Shown here piece by piece: positions 44,127 through 55,589 of a stretch of DNA of 64,000 nt; within the stretch, counting starts at the first letter, position 1, and each line of letters begins with the position of its first letter. The notes under the pieces are model-generated. The model ran no database searches, was not told where the DNA came from, and was given only the letters and a program-made list of their open reading frames with translations. The translations under genes and the position numbers were made by a program. Source of the DNA: Rhinocladiella similis (taxonomy: Eukaryota > Ascomycota > Eurotiomycetes > Chaetothyriales > Herpotrichiellaceae); assembly GCA_024082115.1 (NCBI GenBank), contig JAMRYE010000011.1, positions 1 through 64,000 on the forward strand, read 5' to 3'.

Positions 44127-44223
<97 letters not shown>

Positions 44224-44295
44224 GTTGTGAACTCGTACTTTTTTCTTTTGCGTGCGACATGCATCGCAACCTCGCCCGGACGGTACTCCAGGCAT
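42150..44295 (-). CDS. Zn(II)2Cys6 transcription factor
   Basis: Four exons: 44295-44239, 43990-43364, 43272-43138 and 42869-42150. They sum to 1539 nt, 512 residues. Intron 1 (248 bp) splits the zinc cluster: GCDACRTQKKK on exon 1, then CDLSQHPCPRCKRLNIPC on exon 2, giving the full CX2CX6CX6CX2CX6C near residues 10-37. The rest is the helical regulatory domain of the fungal_trans_2 type, with TYGDYLNDLPRRLGTNVALD, LERYGVALTALRKCL, GHAEGAAQILRLRG and a long helical C-terminus (FMHCHYIRTYALVLAIMVFI). It should bind CGG-type half sites in DNA; the target pathway is unknown. Introns 1 and 3 are swollen by microsatellites. First clearly core-type gene from the left. Confidence 0.9.
42960..43111 (+). 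repeat. (AAG)n microsatellite in intron 3 of the transcription factor
   Basis: About 50 almost uninterrupted trinucleotides. On the sense strand of the gene this is a long CTT/pyrimidine tract inside the 268-bp third intron, upstream of its CACAG acceptor. Confidence 0.95.
44131..44222 (+). repeat. (GA)n(GT)n microsatellite in intron 1 of the transcription factor
   Basis: About 32 GA units run straight into about 14 GT units. On the sense strand they read as an AC tract followed by a CT tract directly behind the intron 1 donor. Confidence 0.95.
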
Positions 44296-45090
44296 CTTTG
44301 ACCCATTGCCTGCTTTTCTCCTTCCCTTCTCGTGCGACCTGTACGAGTAGTATCAGACACCGTACCTGGAGGTACCATGGGCGCTGTATTTAGCCAAACG
44401 CAGAATAGAAATGTATTCCGTCGGGAAACTCAATGGGTGATGTCGTTGCCAATGCGTGCACGGACCCCCGTCAGGCTGAGGCTGGCAGCGCTCCTCCGTA
44501 CATGGAGCCGTTTGGGGTTTAGCCCGCCGCGCTCCCTTTTGAGGCGTCCAACTGGTGCCACAGCCTCGCGAAGATCTCTCTCTCTCCCCCTCTACAGCAC
44601 AAGTAAGTACTGTATCTACTGTAGAAACATGCAACATTACGGTATGTATTGTACAGTATACTGCACAGTGGGTACTCGGTCACTCCCTATCGCTGTGGCT
44701 GTGTTGGATTATCACTCACTCCGTTTCATCTTGGCTGGCTTCTGTCAAGCTTCAGCTTCAGCTTCATCGTTGGATTCCTGAGTCTATCGTTGCATGGCGC
44801 AGCAACCAACCTGACCTGTGACGCACGGTCTGCCTTGCAGGAAAAAAAAATGATGAAAATGATAAAAATAAAAAAAAAAGAATAAAACCTTTACAGTGTC
44901 GAACTCATCTGGATCAGATATATTCTGTCCATGATATATCTCTACACCCTCAGGTAAGGAAGGGACCTTTGGTAAACGCCTGACATTCGAGCCATAAAAA
45001 GTACAGTCCTCAATTCAATTCTCGCGACTTGAGTTCTGCGTCTCCATTTTCAAAGATCCACCCCAACACCATCACAACAAGACCGCCAGC
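44296..45090. promoter_or_regulatory. Divergent upstream region
   Basis: Lies between the start codons of the transcription factor (minus) and the next gene (plus). It must hold both promoters. The stretch 45001-45090 is a C/A-rich leader (caccatcacaacaagaccgc) typical of the bases before a fungal start codon. No specific operator recognised. Confidence 0.5.
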
Positions 45091-45784
45091 ATGAGTCGTT
45101 ACGTATCAAAGCTAGTCAACAGCCTCTCTGACGACTCGATGGGGTTGGGATTGGGATCGGGATCATCAACCAGTACGAACAACGACAACAACTACAACAA
45201 CTACAATAACGGCTGCCAACGTCTCCTCCTTCGATTATGCCCAGCAGATCCAAACTTGACCCTGATCCACCCAGCAGGGTACCCGGTCGACGCACCTCCT
45301 CTGTACACAGCCATAATCTCAAGTGACAAAGTCTCGCTGTATAGAGGGTACATCAACCCCGGTAACCTGGTCGGGACGACATCGACGTCCTCACTGTCTC
45401 ATTCCGCCACACTGTCACTGTACGGCCAGCAAATGCCGATGAAGATGAGTCAAATGTCGGGAAATTTCACTCTGCAGTGGCCCCCGCCCTCCTCCTCCTC
45501 GACCGGCACCGGTACCACGTTGAAGTGGAAACCGGACCAGATGACCGGGAGTTCGTTGGAGTTGTTCGATGGCTCCGGATCCGGTTCCGGGCGGAAACTG
45601 GCCAAACTCAAGTCGTCCAAGAGCATGATGAGTTCGTCGAGCGAGAGAGGTTTCGAGATCAATGTACCCTGCGACGAACTTTTTTTTGAACATGGTCTTA
45701 CTTTCCGGGTTGGCTGCGAAAGTAGGCACGAAAAAGAACAACGAAGCTGCCTCGGAAGTCATACAAGCCTTAGTAGGCTCGTAG
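45091..45784 (+). CDS. Tubby/LURP-like beta-fold protein, homopolymer frameshift
   Basis: MSRYVSKLVNSLSDDSMG, then an Asn-rich linker, then a strand-rich core: LTLIHPAGYPVDAPPLYTAI, LYRGYINPGNLVG, NFTLQWPPPS, LKWKPDQMTGSSLELFDGSG. This resembles small fungal proteins of the DUF6593 or LURP-like class (weak recall). At 45680-45687 there is a run of eight T. In the run-on frame the protein ends in random sequence at 45789. In the frame one base shorter it continues as a hydrophobic helix (NMVLLSGLAAKVGTKKNNEA ... VIQALVGS) to a stop at 45784. The second ending looks genuine, so one T is extra in this sequence, by error or mutation. Confidence 0.6.
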
Positions 45785-46389
45785 GTTAACAAAATGCCGA
45801 CAACGGAAAACCGAAATCGAGAATTTGAACATGCACAACGAAACCTTGTGCTACCTTTTGGTCGGTCCCAATGTAGAATGGGAATGGTTGGTTGGGGAAC
45901 CCTGAACAGGACGACACACTCGAAAGATACATGGACTGAGAGAGGAAGGCAAGGCCATCTCGAAACACTGCAATGGCAATGAAAAAAGCTTGCACATTTT
46001 ATTGTTTTGGTATCATTTTGGACCGTTTCAAACTGATGATGATGACGATGAGGGTAATCGCGGCTCATTGCAAGCATTGCAAGCACGGTGGCAAGCTGGA
46101 GATTTCTGGGGTGTTGTCCCTTTCTTCTTCATCCCTCGCCCTCACTCTCACCCTTACCCTCACCCTGGTCGGCACAACGCCACAAGTGTCCATGTCCATG
46201 TCCATGTCCATGTCCACATGCTAGATAACCTTGTTCTAGCCACAGCCAAAACCGCATTCGTGAAATTTTCTGCATCAGATGACGCTTTCCATGTTTCGTC
46301 CATAACGTAACCACAACCACAACCCAAACCGCGCACCGATACACAACAAAGCGCTACTGCTACTGCTAGTGCCGGTGCCGGCGATGCGT
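45785..46389. other. Convergent intergenic region with a TCCATG hexamer repeat
   Basis: Between the 3' ends of two genes. At 46189-46215 the hexamer gtccat is repeated about four and a half times. No gene. Confidence 0.6.
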
Positions 46390-47469
46390 TTATCGGTATC
46401 TCCAGAGCGACAGGGTGTTGTGTCTCTTCCAGGTCTTTCTTCTTCCGGCGGTAGTCTTGCTGTATCCATGACCCTTGCCCAAGCCACGAGATTTCTTGCC
46501 AGTTGCGGTGAGGCCACGGCTTTCGCGGTGCTAAGAGGTAAAACGTGTCAGTATACATTCAATCTCTCCCCGTACTTGCAGCAGCGATACTCTTGCATCA
46601 TCGGTATCATTGTTGCTGCTGCTCTTTTTTGTCTCGTTTTTTCGGGGAAAAAAACTAATCCTAACTCACCTTGTGAACTGGGTTGACGATCCAGTTGATC
46701 CGAGCATCTTTACGGATAGCCTTGTGTTGAGGGTCGACGAGGATGACCTCGAAGTATTTGTAGGTGGAATCTTGGTTGACCCAGTACGAGTTGAGGACTC
46801 GAAGGTTGGCGCAACGACGTCCGACACGCTCTTCGGCAGTGGACTTGAGGGATCGCTGGTACTTGAGTTGGTTCACACCCTGGTTGGTAGGCTTGCCTAG
46901 AAATTTTCCATGACCGTCAGTTTCGTGTTTCCTTTTGGATGGAAAGAAATAAACAAGGGGGGAAAAAGAAGAAAAAGAACTATCTCCCAACAACAGGGAG
47001 AGAGAGAGAGAAAGAGAGGACAGTTGCTCACCATAAGTAGCACCCTTTGGCACTGGTCGCTTGCGACCACCACGTCGGACACGGACACGGTAGATGACAT
47101 AGCCCTGCTTGGCCTTGTAGCCCAAGCGACGAGCCTTGTCGGGTCTCGAGGGTCGCGAGGCGCGGTGGATGACTTTCAATTGTCGGAGCTATATTGATGC
47201 ACTCTCAGCAAAACGTTCAACGAGTGTATAGCAAGACACAAAAGAGAGGTAGGTCCAAATGTGCCACAGCGATAGACCAGAAGAGAGAAGAATATCTTGT
47301 GTGTGTGTGTGTGTGTGTGTGTTCTTTTCATCTCCTCCTCCCTCTCTTCTCTATCTTGCTCCTAAGGACAACAAAAGCTCACCTCCCAGCAGCGGACTCG
47401 GAGAAGGAATCGAAGGACATCGGATTGCTTCTTCTTGTGAAGTTCTTCGACGTATTTGAGGGCACCCAT
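46390..47469 (-). CDS. rpl15: 60S ribosomal protein eL15
   Basis: Four exons: 47469-47383, 47188-47032, 46896-46670 and 46530-46390. They sum to 612 nt, 203 residues, which is the usual length of eukaryotic eL15. Sequence landmarks are MGALKYVEELHKKKQSDVLR, SRPDKARRLGYKAKQGYVIY, YRVRVRRGGRKRPVPKGATYG, QHKAIRKDARINWIVNPVH, GLTATGKKSRGLGKGHGYS and the C-terminus KRHNTLSLWRYR. It is a structural component of the large ribosomal subunit and contacts 25S rRNA. The introns are 194, 135 and 139 bp, longer than elsewhere in the window, as is common in fungal ribosomal protein genes; intron 1 holds a (GT)11 tract. Confidence 0.97.
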
Positions 47470-47904
47470 CTGTTCCCCAAGATTTATTAGTTTGGGTAGC
47501 TCGCCGTGGACTTGTCTGAACGTTTTCAAATCACGCACCTTGACTGTTTGTGCCTGGCGAAAGAGACTGGTGTTGGGGGGAAGTAAAGAAGTGGTATTGA
47601 ACTGGGTCGTTGATTGAAGACCGATTCCTACAAAATCAAAATCGCAAAGTGCAGTGCGCAGGCTTGGCAAAAACTTGGCGGCGATGCTGGGTGCCGATTG
47701 TTTTGTTGGCCAATCAGAATTGGCCGTCCTAGAGCCGGCCGCTAATCATCACCGCCGCTCGAATTAATTCTAACTAGTGTACTGTACGGAGTACAGAGTA
47801 CATTGTTGTTGATGTCCATGCTGAAGTCCCGCGCAGCTACTCTATCTGCAACACATATCAGGGCTCTGCCCAGCTAAAGGTGACCCAGGCATGTGCCATA
47901 AGAA
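47470..47904. promoter_or_regulatory. Upstream region of rpl15
   Basis: 435 bases between the eL15 start codon and the 3' end of the next minus-strand gene, including the palindromic phrase tactgtacggagtac at about 47780. It must contain the rpl15 promoter. Confidence 0.45.
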
Positions 47905-48811
47905 TCAGTGGTCTTTTCCATGTATGTCGCCCGCGAAGCAGAGCTTCTTCAACGCCCGTTCAGCATCCCGAGAGACATTTCCCCAACCCAATGGCTCATG
48001 TGTTGGTGTGTCGCTCGTGACTCCCTTCGACAACAGTAGCCTCCCCTTGTTCTCCTCTTCTGCAGTAAGGCTGCTGGAACTGCGTACTTCTTGAAATCTG
48101 TCGGCGAGAAGGTCGTCAACCGCTGTTTCCGCGACACGCCTTCCAGCTTCGACCGTTGCTGCGGCGAGTCCTTTGTCTTGCTGGAATGATGCATTGATTT
48201 CGGAAAGACGTGATGGCGGAGGACTGCGAGCCGAGAGCTGATCGAATGTGAATATCAGTGCATCAGCCTGCTTCATCAAAGTAACCATAGCTTCACAGTA
48301 TGGTTGTCCTTCTGCGCCGAGATACGCAACATGGAGGGGTTGGTTTGCTAGGTTGGCTCCCTCATTGTTATCTCCAGTCCCTCCCAGCGCTTCCTGAATG
48401 AGCGGCAAGAACCCCCCTTCAAACGCTTCCCTCCTTGCTAGCCTGAGAGTGGTCAGTATGTGAGAGCCTTCCACAGAACAAGTACAAACTCCTGCTCTTT
48501 CATCTCATCTACCCTCCTTAGAATTGTGTTATGTTGCTCCTTGATGGTTTGCGAGAATCGGTTTGGCCACGGATCCGGTTCTTTGAGCTTCTTGCAAATC
48601 TTTCCCATACGCTCCGCGTCAATCCTAAACAACATGATTAGTGCAGGGTTCCTCGCGCTGGTGACCATAGTTACGCTAGATCGCCAGTGCTGTTGAGGAC
48701 ATTCCCACCGACTTCGGGCTGTGATACTTCATCGCCTGATGGAACCGCTGGACCAGCAAAGCCGACCTTTTTGTTGTTGGGGTTGGGCCTGTTCTTCCTC
48801 GCATTTGACAT
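47905..48811 (-). CDS. Hypothetical protein, 269 residues
   Basis: Three exons: 48811-48675, 48624-48490 and 48442-47905. They sum to 810 nt. The introns are 50 bp (GTAACT, branch CACTAATC, TTTAG) and 47 bp (GTTTGT, branch ATACTGAC, CTCAG). The N-terminus is basic and Asn/Pro-rich (MSNARKNRPNPNNKKVGFAG). The remainder is mostly helical, with DAERMGKICKKLKEPDPWP, HNTILRRVDEMKEQE and CEAMVTLMKQADALIFTFDQ, and it ends AGDIHGKDH. I do not recognise the family. A soluble helical scaffold is all that can be said. Confidence 0.65.
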
Positions 48812-49626
48812 TGTCACTTACTCTGGGGCACCGAGCCAGAAGGTGACACTGAGGCAGAGTAGTGTTCGTAGTTTTCAAATCAAATCGGGCTCAACTAGCA
48901 AGTCTGTGTGACTCTAAGTCAAAGTAGCAACTGTGAACGGACGTACGACGACGACGATGTCGTCGTGGATTCAGAGCGTGGATTTCTGACGGTCAGAATT
49001 GTCGGCCTGGGTCAAAGACTCTCGAGAGCAGCAGTCACGAGGAGAAGCGAGTTCTGCAGCAAGAGACTAGTAGTCCCTTACAGTGTCGGGTCGCGCACCA
49101 GTGTCAAAAGGGCTGCCCTTATAGTCTCACAAGCACACCTGTACTAATTATAATTACAGACAAGAAACCTGTTAATGCTATTGCCAGTCTCAAAGAAAAC
49201 CTTCATCTCTTCTTGCTTCCTTTTGGGTCATATGTCGTAAGCAATTCAGTCTCGCATCATATAGTAGTTCTCTTTGAAAATCCACTAACAGCAAGAATTA
49301 GTTTTTTGTCGTCAATTTGTCTTTCCAAGCTCCTGAACACCTTCGGCTTCAAATTTTTTGTCATCGCAGTACTAAATAGCCTTCCAGCAGGTGAGTCCAT
49401 CGTCGTCATCGCCCAGGTCGCGGAATGTAAATCTCCTTGTAGTCTTTGTTTGCCCCAATTCGACGTGTCTATGCTGGATCATCTCTCAGTGTATTTCGTA
49501 ACCATGAACGCGGTTCTACATGTTGCCATTCTCCCATAGGTTTGCACAATGTGAAGAGTTGAAAGCGGCTTTATTGTTGGGCCGAGCATATTTTCGTGAG
49601 CGTTGTCTGGCCCCTCTTGGACCTCT
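48812..49626. other. Intergenic, nothing recognised
   Basis: Upstream of the preceding minus-strand gene and downstream of the PSP1 gene. Short frames only. Confidence 0.5.
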
Positions 49627-52236
49627 CTAAGACCCGAGGGACAAACCTTGGAACCTCCCCATCCAGTCCGGATGAGCTGGGCCTCTCGCTCTAAAGTCAC
49701 TTCGCCCACTGGCAAAAGTGGCAGCATTTGGATTAAGACCTGGGTAACCAGGACCATAAAAGGACATGAAAGGATCCATTTGGCCTCCCATGTTCGGAGG
49801 GTAGGAGCCCATACTTGGTGGCCCCTGTTGATGCGCCGCACCAGCATCTTGGTATCCGGGGTAGTACGGGGCACGTATTGCTTGATTTTGATTGTTGAAG
49901 TTGCGGTCGGCGTCGAAAGTGTCTCCGAACGGCGTCGTCACTGGCTGTGGACCAAGTTCGTGTGAAGTTGCCGGTGGCTGCCGCCTCCGATGGCGCTCGT
50001 CGCCAGGTGCAGCGTTGTAGGCTGGCGTAAGGCCAAGAGAAGCGGTCGGAGTTTGAAACGAAGCAGGGTTGATGGCCGACATCCAAATTCGGGTCTTGTA
50101 AACCTTGAAAAGGTCTGTTACAAGAGCATTGAAATTGATGTAGCTGTCGGCAAAGTAGTAGAAAGTGAGTTTTTTGCTGTCCCTAGGGGTGATTGTTAGC
50201 AGCAGTCTTTGGAAGTGGTACTGTGGTACTGACATCTGGAATTCGGCATCCAAAATCTCCATGTTCAGTCGATGCTCGATGACCTTCTGTTGACAGACTC
50301 GCTTGGCTTTGGCCTCGTTACCCTCTTTGTCCCTCAATGCCTGTATCTCGTGGTTTTGAGCCAACCGCTTGATCAACTTGGGCTTGAGCTCCTGGTGTGA
50401 GCCATCATGGCCGTGGTGATTCTGAGAGCCCATGCCACCCACGGCACTTCCAGGTCGTCCTGCGAGACCGTTAGGATTAACCACGTTGGGGCCTCCGTTC
50501 CGACTTTGTAACGAGAACATCATCAGCCATTTGTAGTGTTCCTCTGCATAGTACTCTTTGTACCGTCGGGCATCTTCCCACGAGACGTTGGTATGTTGAA
50601 CCGTGCCTAGGTCAGTCCCACGATCGGCCTCCACGATGACCAGGTCACCCACGCTGACGTGCAGTCCTGTTCCTTCTTGTATGTAGAAGACGTCCGAGCG
50701 ACAACATTTGAAGTTGACGATGTAAAGAGGTTGCATGGAGGGTTCGAGATACTGTCCCATGTGAAGATGGCCATAGGTTTGGTGGGATTGCTGAACACGA
50801 GCCTCGGCAGCTCGGCGGGTGGCTTCGTCGGTGTTGAAGTAAGCGGCTACAGTAGTTGGACCTCGTAAGCACGGGAGCCTCTTAGCGTAACGGACGTCTA
50901 GAACGTCGCGGGCAAAGAAACGAGCAGACTTACGATCTTCTCCCTGAGACAAAGCCTGTGTGCTTGTCTCATACATGCTTGCTTCGTGTCCACGTTCTGT
51001 GCAATTGTAAGATTCCAAGACAAACGCGGCTCCTTCGGATGACTGCTTACCACTCGAGCTGAATGACCCATGCCTTGTAGGCACATCGGCGAAGGAATGT
51101 CGACGACTTTGAGGGGCTTCTGGGATGGGACCAAATCCCAGCGAGGTCTGCCAATGCGCCTTTTTCACGGCATCTAAGTTGCGGCCCTCGGCAGGAGGAA
51201 AGGCTTGTCGATCGACAAAGCCCAAAGCCTGCTCACTCATGCGCCTAGTAGTGTTCTGACGGCCTGGATATATGAGTTCATCACGGTCATCGATGGCATT
51301 TTCCTCCTCTTCCGGGACTGCGCCCCGCAAGCGCGTCCTGAATCCTGGAGGCGGTTGGGTTGTGGTGGACGTTGCTGAAAATGTCCTTTCTCTGTGTGCT
51401 GCCTGGCGAAGTTGAGCATTTTCTTTTTCCAGTCTCTCAATAACGCGTGCCTGTTCAGTCGCAAGCGGGCCGGGCATGCTGCCATTGCCTTGAGCTTCTT
51501 CCTCGTCATCGTCGACTTCTCTCAGGCGGCCAAGTCCGACCGAGTCAAGCCCACCAACGCCGTTTGGTCTAGAGGTTCGTCGCTGGAGAGACGGGTAGGC
51601 GCCTCCTAACCTGTTTCGAGTCGCCTCGATCGAGGTCGATACGGGAGCTGCCGCTGGAAGTGCCGATGTGGTGTCAAGTTGACCTACGGAATACGACTGC
51701 GATCGATAGGTCTTCGGCGTCGGCTGCAATGGGATCGAGAAGGGAATGCTGTCGCCATTTGTCGCAGGCAGGACTTCCTGTAGTCTAGCAGGCGGGTCTT
51801 TGCGAGCATCTTGACCCCAGATATTCCAGCCATATGGATTGTTCCCGGGGTTGTGCCAGGCAGCACTGGGAGTGGCCATGTTTGCATTAGACCAGGGCGA
51901 TTGCTCAGAACCAGGAGTCCCGGGGTGCGATGCCGAGGGACTGTAAAGGCCAGTCGTCGAGGGTTTGCGATTCGGATTGGACCCAGTGACGTCGTTCAGC
52001 CAGGAGGTGCGGCGCGCGTTCCGGTTTGTCTTCACGTTTGCAGTGGCCGAGGTCTTTGTGTGATCGACCTCATCATCAGACGAAGCAAGAGCCTCGGAGT
52101 CCGGAGTCGAACGTCGCAGTCCCGGATTGGACTTCTCAAGAAGAAGAGATGCGGAACCTTGATGTGGATTGAAAGCACCAAACGACGGCAACGGGCCTCG
52201 AGCTGAGAGATTGGATTTGGCAGGAGTGTTGCTCAT
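49627..52236 (-). CDS. PSP1 C-terminal domain protein
   Basis: The start MSNTPAKSNLSARGPLPSFG at 52236 gives 869 residues if read as one exon. A probable 41-bp intron (52325-52285) sits in the 5' leader. Residues 1-480 are disordered, with repeated Ser-Pro stretches and a short coiled coil (EQARVIERLEKENAQLRQAA). From about 505 comes the PSP1 domain: YIVNFKCCRSDVFYIQEGTG, GDLVIVEADRGTDLGTVQH, then KLIKRLAQNHEIQALRDKEG and LTFYYFADSYINFNALVTDL up to about 725. The tail is Pro/Gly-rich. In yeast the PSP1 name comes from suppression of DNA polymerase defects; the molecular role is poorly known. A 54-nt in-frame segment at about 51050-50997 has intron-like ends, so an 851-residue form is possible. 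Confidence 0.85.
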   Translation of the reverse strand: MSNTPAKSNLSARGPLPSFGAFNPHQGSASLLLEKSNPGLRRSTPDSEALASSDDEVDHTKTSATANVKTNRNARRTSWLNDVTGSNPNRKPSTTGLYSPSASHPGTPGSEQSPWSNANMATPSAAWHNPGNNPYGWNIWGQDARKDPPARLQEVLPATNGDSIPFSIPLQPTPKTYRSQSYSVGQLDTTSALPAAAPVSTSIEATRNRLGGAYPSLQRRTSRPNGVGGLDSVGLGRLREVDDDEEEAQGNGSMPGPLATEQARVIERLEKENAQLRQAAHRERTFSATSTTTQPPPGFRTRLRGAVPEEEENAIDDRDELIYPGRQNTTRRMSEQALGFVDRQAFPPAEGRNLDAVKKAHWQTSLGFGPIPEAPQSRRHSFADVPTRHGSFSSSGKQSSEGAAFVLESYNCTERGHEASMYETSTQALSQGEDRKSARFFARDVLDVRYAKRLPCLRGPTTVAAYFNTDEATRRAAEARVQQSHQTYGHLHMGQYLEPSMQPLYIVNFKCCRSDVFYIQEGTGLHVSVGDLVIVEADRGTDLGTVQHTNVSWEDARRYKEYYAEEHYKWLMMFSLQSRNGGPNVVNPNGLAGRPGSAVGGMGSQNHHGHDGSHQELKPKLIKRLAQNHEIQALRDKEGNEAKAKRVCQQKVIEHRLNMEILDAEFQMSVPQYHFQRLLLTITPRDSKKLTFYYFADSYINFNALVTDLFKVYKTRIWMSAINPASFQTPTASLGLTPAYNAAPGDERHRRRQPPATSHELGPQPVTTPFGDTFDADRNFNNQNQAIRAPYYPGYQDAGAAHQQGPPSMGSYPPNMGGQMDPFMSFYGPGYPGLNPNAATFASGRSDFRARGPAHPDWMGRFQGLSLGS

Positions 52237-52349
52237 GGTGACCGAGTAGGGTTGATGTCCACGTCGCAGTGAACCTGATCGACCCTGCAAAATGAAGATG
52301 CGAGTTAGCAAATATAGTACGATACTGACATAACCAGTCAAGCAGTCAA

Positions 52350-55300
52350 TCTCTGGTTTGGGCCAGGGCGGGGCATTGTTTGCGAGAGTAATTGGGGGTT
52401 AGAGTGGAATGGGGTGGCCTGCTTCATTCCTCGCTCAATTTAGGGAGGTGCCCACAACTTCAAAGTACACGACCAGCTACAGAGAGGCCGACGAAACAGA
52501 AGGCGTGAAATAATGTTACTCACCTCAATATAACCAGGTTGACGGGAAGAGGTGACAAGGAACCACTCACATAGCTAGCCGCAGGTCGAGTTGCGAGAAG
52601 CGTGCGGCGCCCGTGTGACGTGCGAAGTCTGGGCACGACTTTGATATATTTGACCGAGGGGACGGCGCGTGCGATAGAAAACGATGAGAAGGTTGTCCAG
52701 GAGTTTTATGGTGATGAAGACAGTGAGTCGAGGTCGAAAGAAGAATTAGACTTGGGCGCGCTCAGACAACCAATGAAGACGGATGGAAACCAATGAGTGG
52801 CCCTTCGAGTGCTACGTTGTCAGCTAGAGAACAACACCGCCGCTCACTGCATGAAGCTCAAAACAGTCGCCTGGCCTGACGGTATTGTGTAGTCGGCGAC
52901 GGTTGGAATGCGTTTTGTAGGTTGAATGAGGTGTGTGGTAGTGTGAGAAATCGGCTGGAGATGTCGACGAGCGGAGGTATCCGAGATCAGGCCAAGCAGG
53001 AAATGTTATGTCGTGTGTAATGAATGGGTGTGCCGGTTTCCCCAGGATTTGTCCTCGACGAGGTCCCTGTCAGATGCCCACGAGTGGCGCCTAGGCTCAA
53101 GTGCTGTGGCCGCAAGAGTGAGAAAGTCCCGGGCAGGGCTTTGGTGGTCCGGGCGCGACTTGCTTTTGGCCGAGGGCCTCCTCAGAAGCCCGAGGTTTGG
53201 TGGACGAGATTTCAAGTCGAGAAAAGCAACGGGGAAAAGGTCACTTTGCGGTAGCTTGACGCGGCGACAGTTATGACGCCTTAAATTTGCGACGCAAGGA
53301 CACAGTCAAGAACAAAAAAGACCGATGAGGCGGACAGGGTCGATGGGGACAGAGCAACGAAAGGCAAAGGTGTTCGTGCTCGGGTGATCCTGCAAGTTCA
53401 ACCCTACGTAGTATGTAGGAAGAGGACCCGTAGCCAGGGTCGTAAATGGGACAAAGGACTCGACTATTGGAGGGTGGCGAGCCAGGAAGCGGGAGTCTGT
53501 AGGAGGTAGAGAGGCAAATCCCCAGCAGAACGAAGGGGTCGAGCGGAGATGGATGGTGCAGATGGCGCACACGCGCAGTCCAGGGCACCAGTGGACAGAA
53601 ATACAATGGGACAGTGAACAGCGCAACAGTAGAGCAAGCGGAACTTGCTGCGGTAACTAACTAGTAGAAGTGCTGCCCCTGGGGTGCCTTGGTTGCCTCC
53701 CAATGCAATACTGTAGAGTCCTCGTCGAGTTCCGTAATGCTGCTAGTTACTGACCCCTCTTCTTTCAGGTCACGCCAGGCCGCAAAGAAAAGACTTGGAC
53801 CACTCCGGACTGGCGCTATGACAGGACACGTTTGGACCTGGCTACAATCATACGAGACAACACCAAGTGGGAATGGGAAAAGGAGGGGATCGGGGGGGCA
53901 ATGCACAGGAGGAGGGGTGGAGTAAACAAGATTGATTGGGTCACCAGCCTCACTGATGCTGGCGGCCATTGAATTGATTTTCTGGGGAAACGGCTCACCA
54001 TTAGCCAGCACAGCTCGTAGACATGGGACCGGGGGCCATGGCAGGCAACCCGTACATCGACGAAGGCCAAACTTGTCGCCAGAACAAGCCTGGTTCATCC
54101 TGCGGACGTCCAGTAACCGAGTCCAGAGCCCAAGCCACAGTTGATGGCCGCAGTCTCCAAAGCGGAATGATCACGAGTTGATCACGATGTACGGAGCACC
54201 CCTCCAGCAAACACTAGTGGCATACATGGAGGTGCGAGTAGGTGCGAGCATGGGCATCGTCAGCTTCAGCTTTCAACCCGCTGCCAGAGATATTCTTCAT
54301 ATACTCCGTAGCTACAATTCCTATGTACAATAGGTCCCCAGAAACTCCCGGCTAGGAGAACTCAATATCTCAGCCTCCTCGGACTTCATCTCTGCTGATC
54401 CGTCATCGTCCAGCAGTCATACTTTTGATGAGTAGCCCCGTGATGCATAGTTGGTGTAATCGGCCGAGGATCGAAAGAAGACAAACCATGTGAATGAGGC
54501 AGGTGAGCGATGATCGGGGAGACGACAACTGGCACCGGGAGCCACTGGAAACCGAAGTTGCGGGGAACGGGGGACAGGAGAACAACAACATGGCTTCAGC
54601 GCGACAAGGACCAGGTCAACGGCCAACTGCGAAAGGGAGGTTCACGATTGCTCTTGATACGGCCATTGAAAGTCAAATCTGCAGACCGTATCCTGCGTTT
54701 GAATTTCGAGTGGTGAGGACGAGTCAACGGAACAGCGGTCTCCAGGACAGACGAGTACTCGTATCGCGCGAGGGGTTTGATGTCTGACCTGGACACCTTA
54801 TACTCAGGTCATTACTTCTGGCCATAGGCACGGCAACCCATATTCAGGCCACGCTGTTTCCGGAATGTCAGTGTCACTACCAGCGCCGCAAGTCAATGTC
54901 ATTCTCCCCATCGGTAATGTCTCAACTATACATGTGCCATACCACGCAGTTCGTTGAAGATGGGCAAGTGACTGTCGCCATCACAGTATGTTGCTCGGAC
55001 GAAAACTCCGTGTTGACTATGCATGGGTAACTTTACACTTTACACCATCCCCGTTGATAGTCAAGGTCCGCAGTCGATGCGTGTGTTTCCCTTAAAGCTT
55101 CGCAAGCCACGCTCCGACCGCATCGAGACCGCTGCACAGTCCGAGAGCTACACCGAAACCAGCACCACGATACTCTTCTATCCTTGCATCTGTTGAGCGA
55201 TCGGTGATCTGAGCCTCACTTGCTCGTTATTCTGTGGTCCAGCACCGCAACTGAACCGAACACTGCCTCTTTCTGGAAACGCGGTTCTTGTGCCGAACCC

Positions 55301-55589
55301 CGGGTCTAGAGCAACGTCGCCACCGGTCCAGCTCAACTCTCTCGCATATGCAAAGATCGAACGACGTATGATGCTAGCTGCGGAGCGAACTCCACGAGTT
55401 CTTGCAATAGCCCTTCCGCCATTACCTCATCCAACCGTGACCAGGAGATGTGATTCGCGTTGATAACGATCACCGATGTCGCGAGTTGAGTGAGACTTCA
55501 GGGGATGTCCTCCAACCACCTGGCGGGAGCAGAGCCGAGACTGTCGCCACAAGTTCTCTTGACCAACGCGCCAGTGGCACGGTGGTTTC
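52350..55589. other. Long stretch without a confident gene
   Basis: About 3.2 kb. The longest frames (145 codons minus at 54098-53661; 111 minus at 53606-53271) show no family resemblance and overlap other frames. Short intergenic words such as actccgta recur. It may hold non-coding transcripts, long leaders of the PSP1 gene, or an unrecognised gene. Confidence 0.45.

Noticed and set aside
44017..44393. Ser/Leu and Arg/Glu repeat frames
   Set aside because: Translations of the GA/GT microsatellite inside intron 1 of the transcription factor.
49627..52341. Upstream extension of the PSP1 frame to MTGYVSIVLYLL
   Set aside because: The extension crosses a probable leader intron, and its hydrophobic start is unlike the family.
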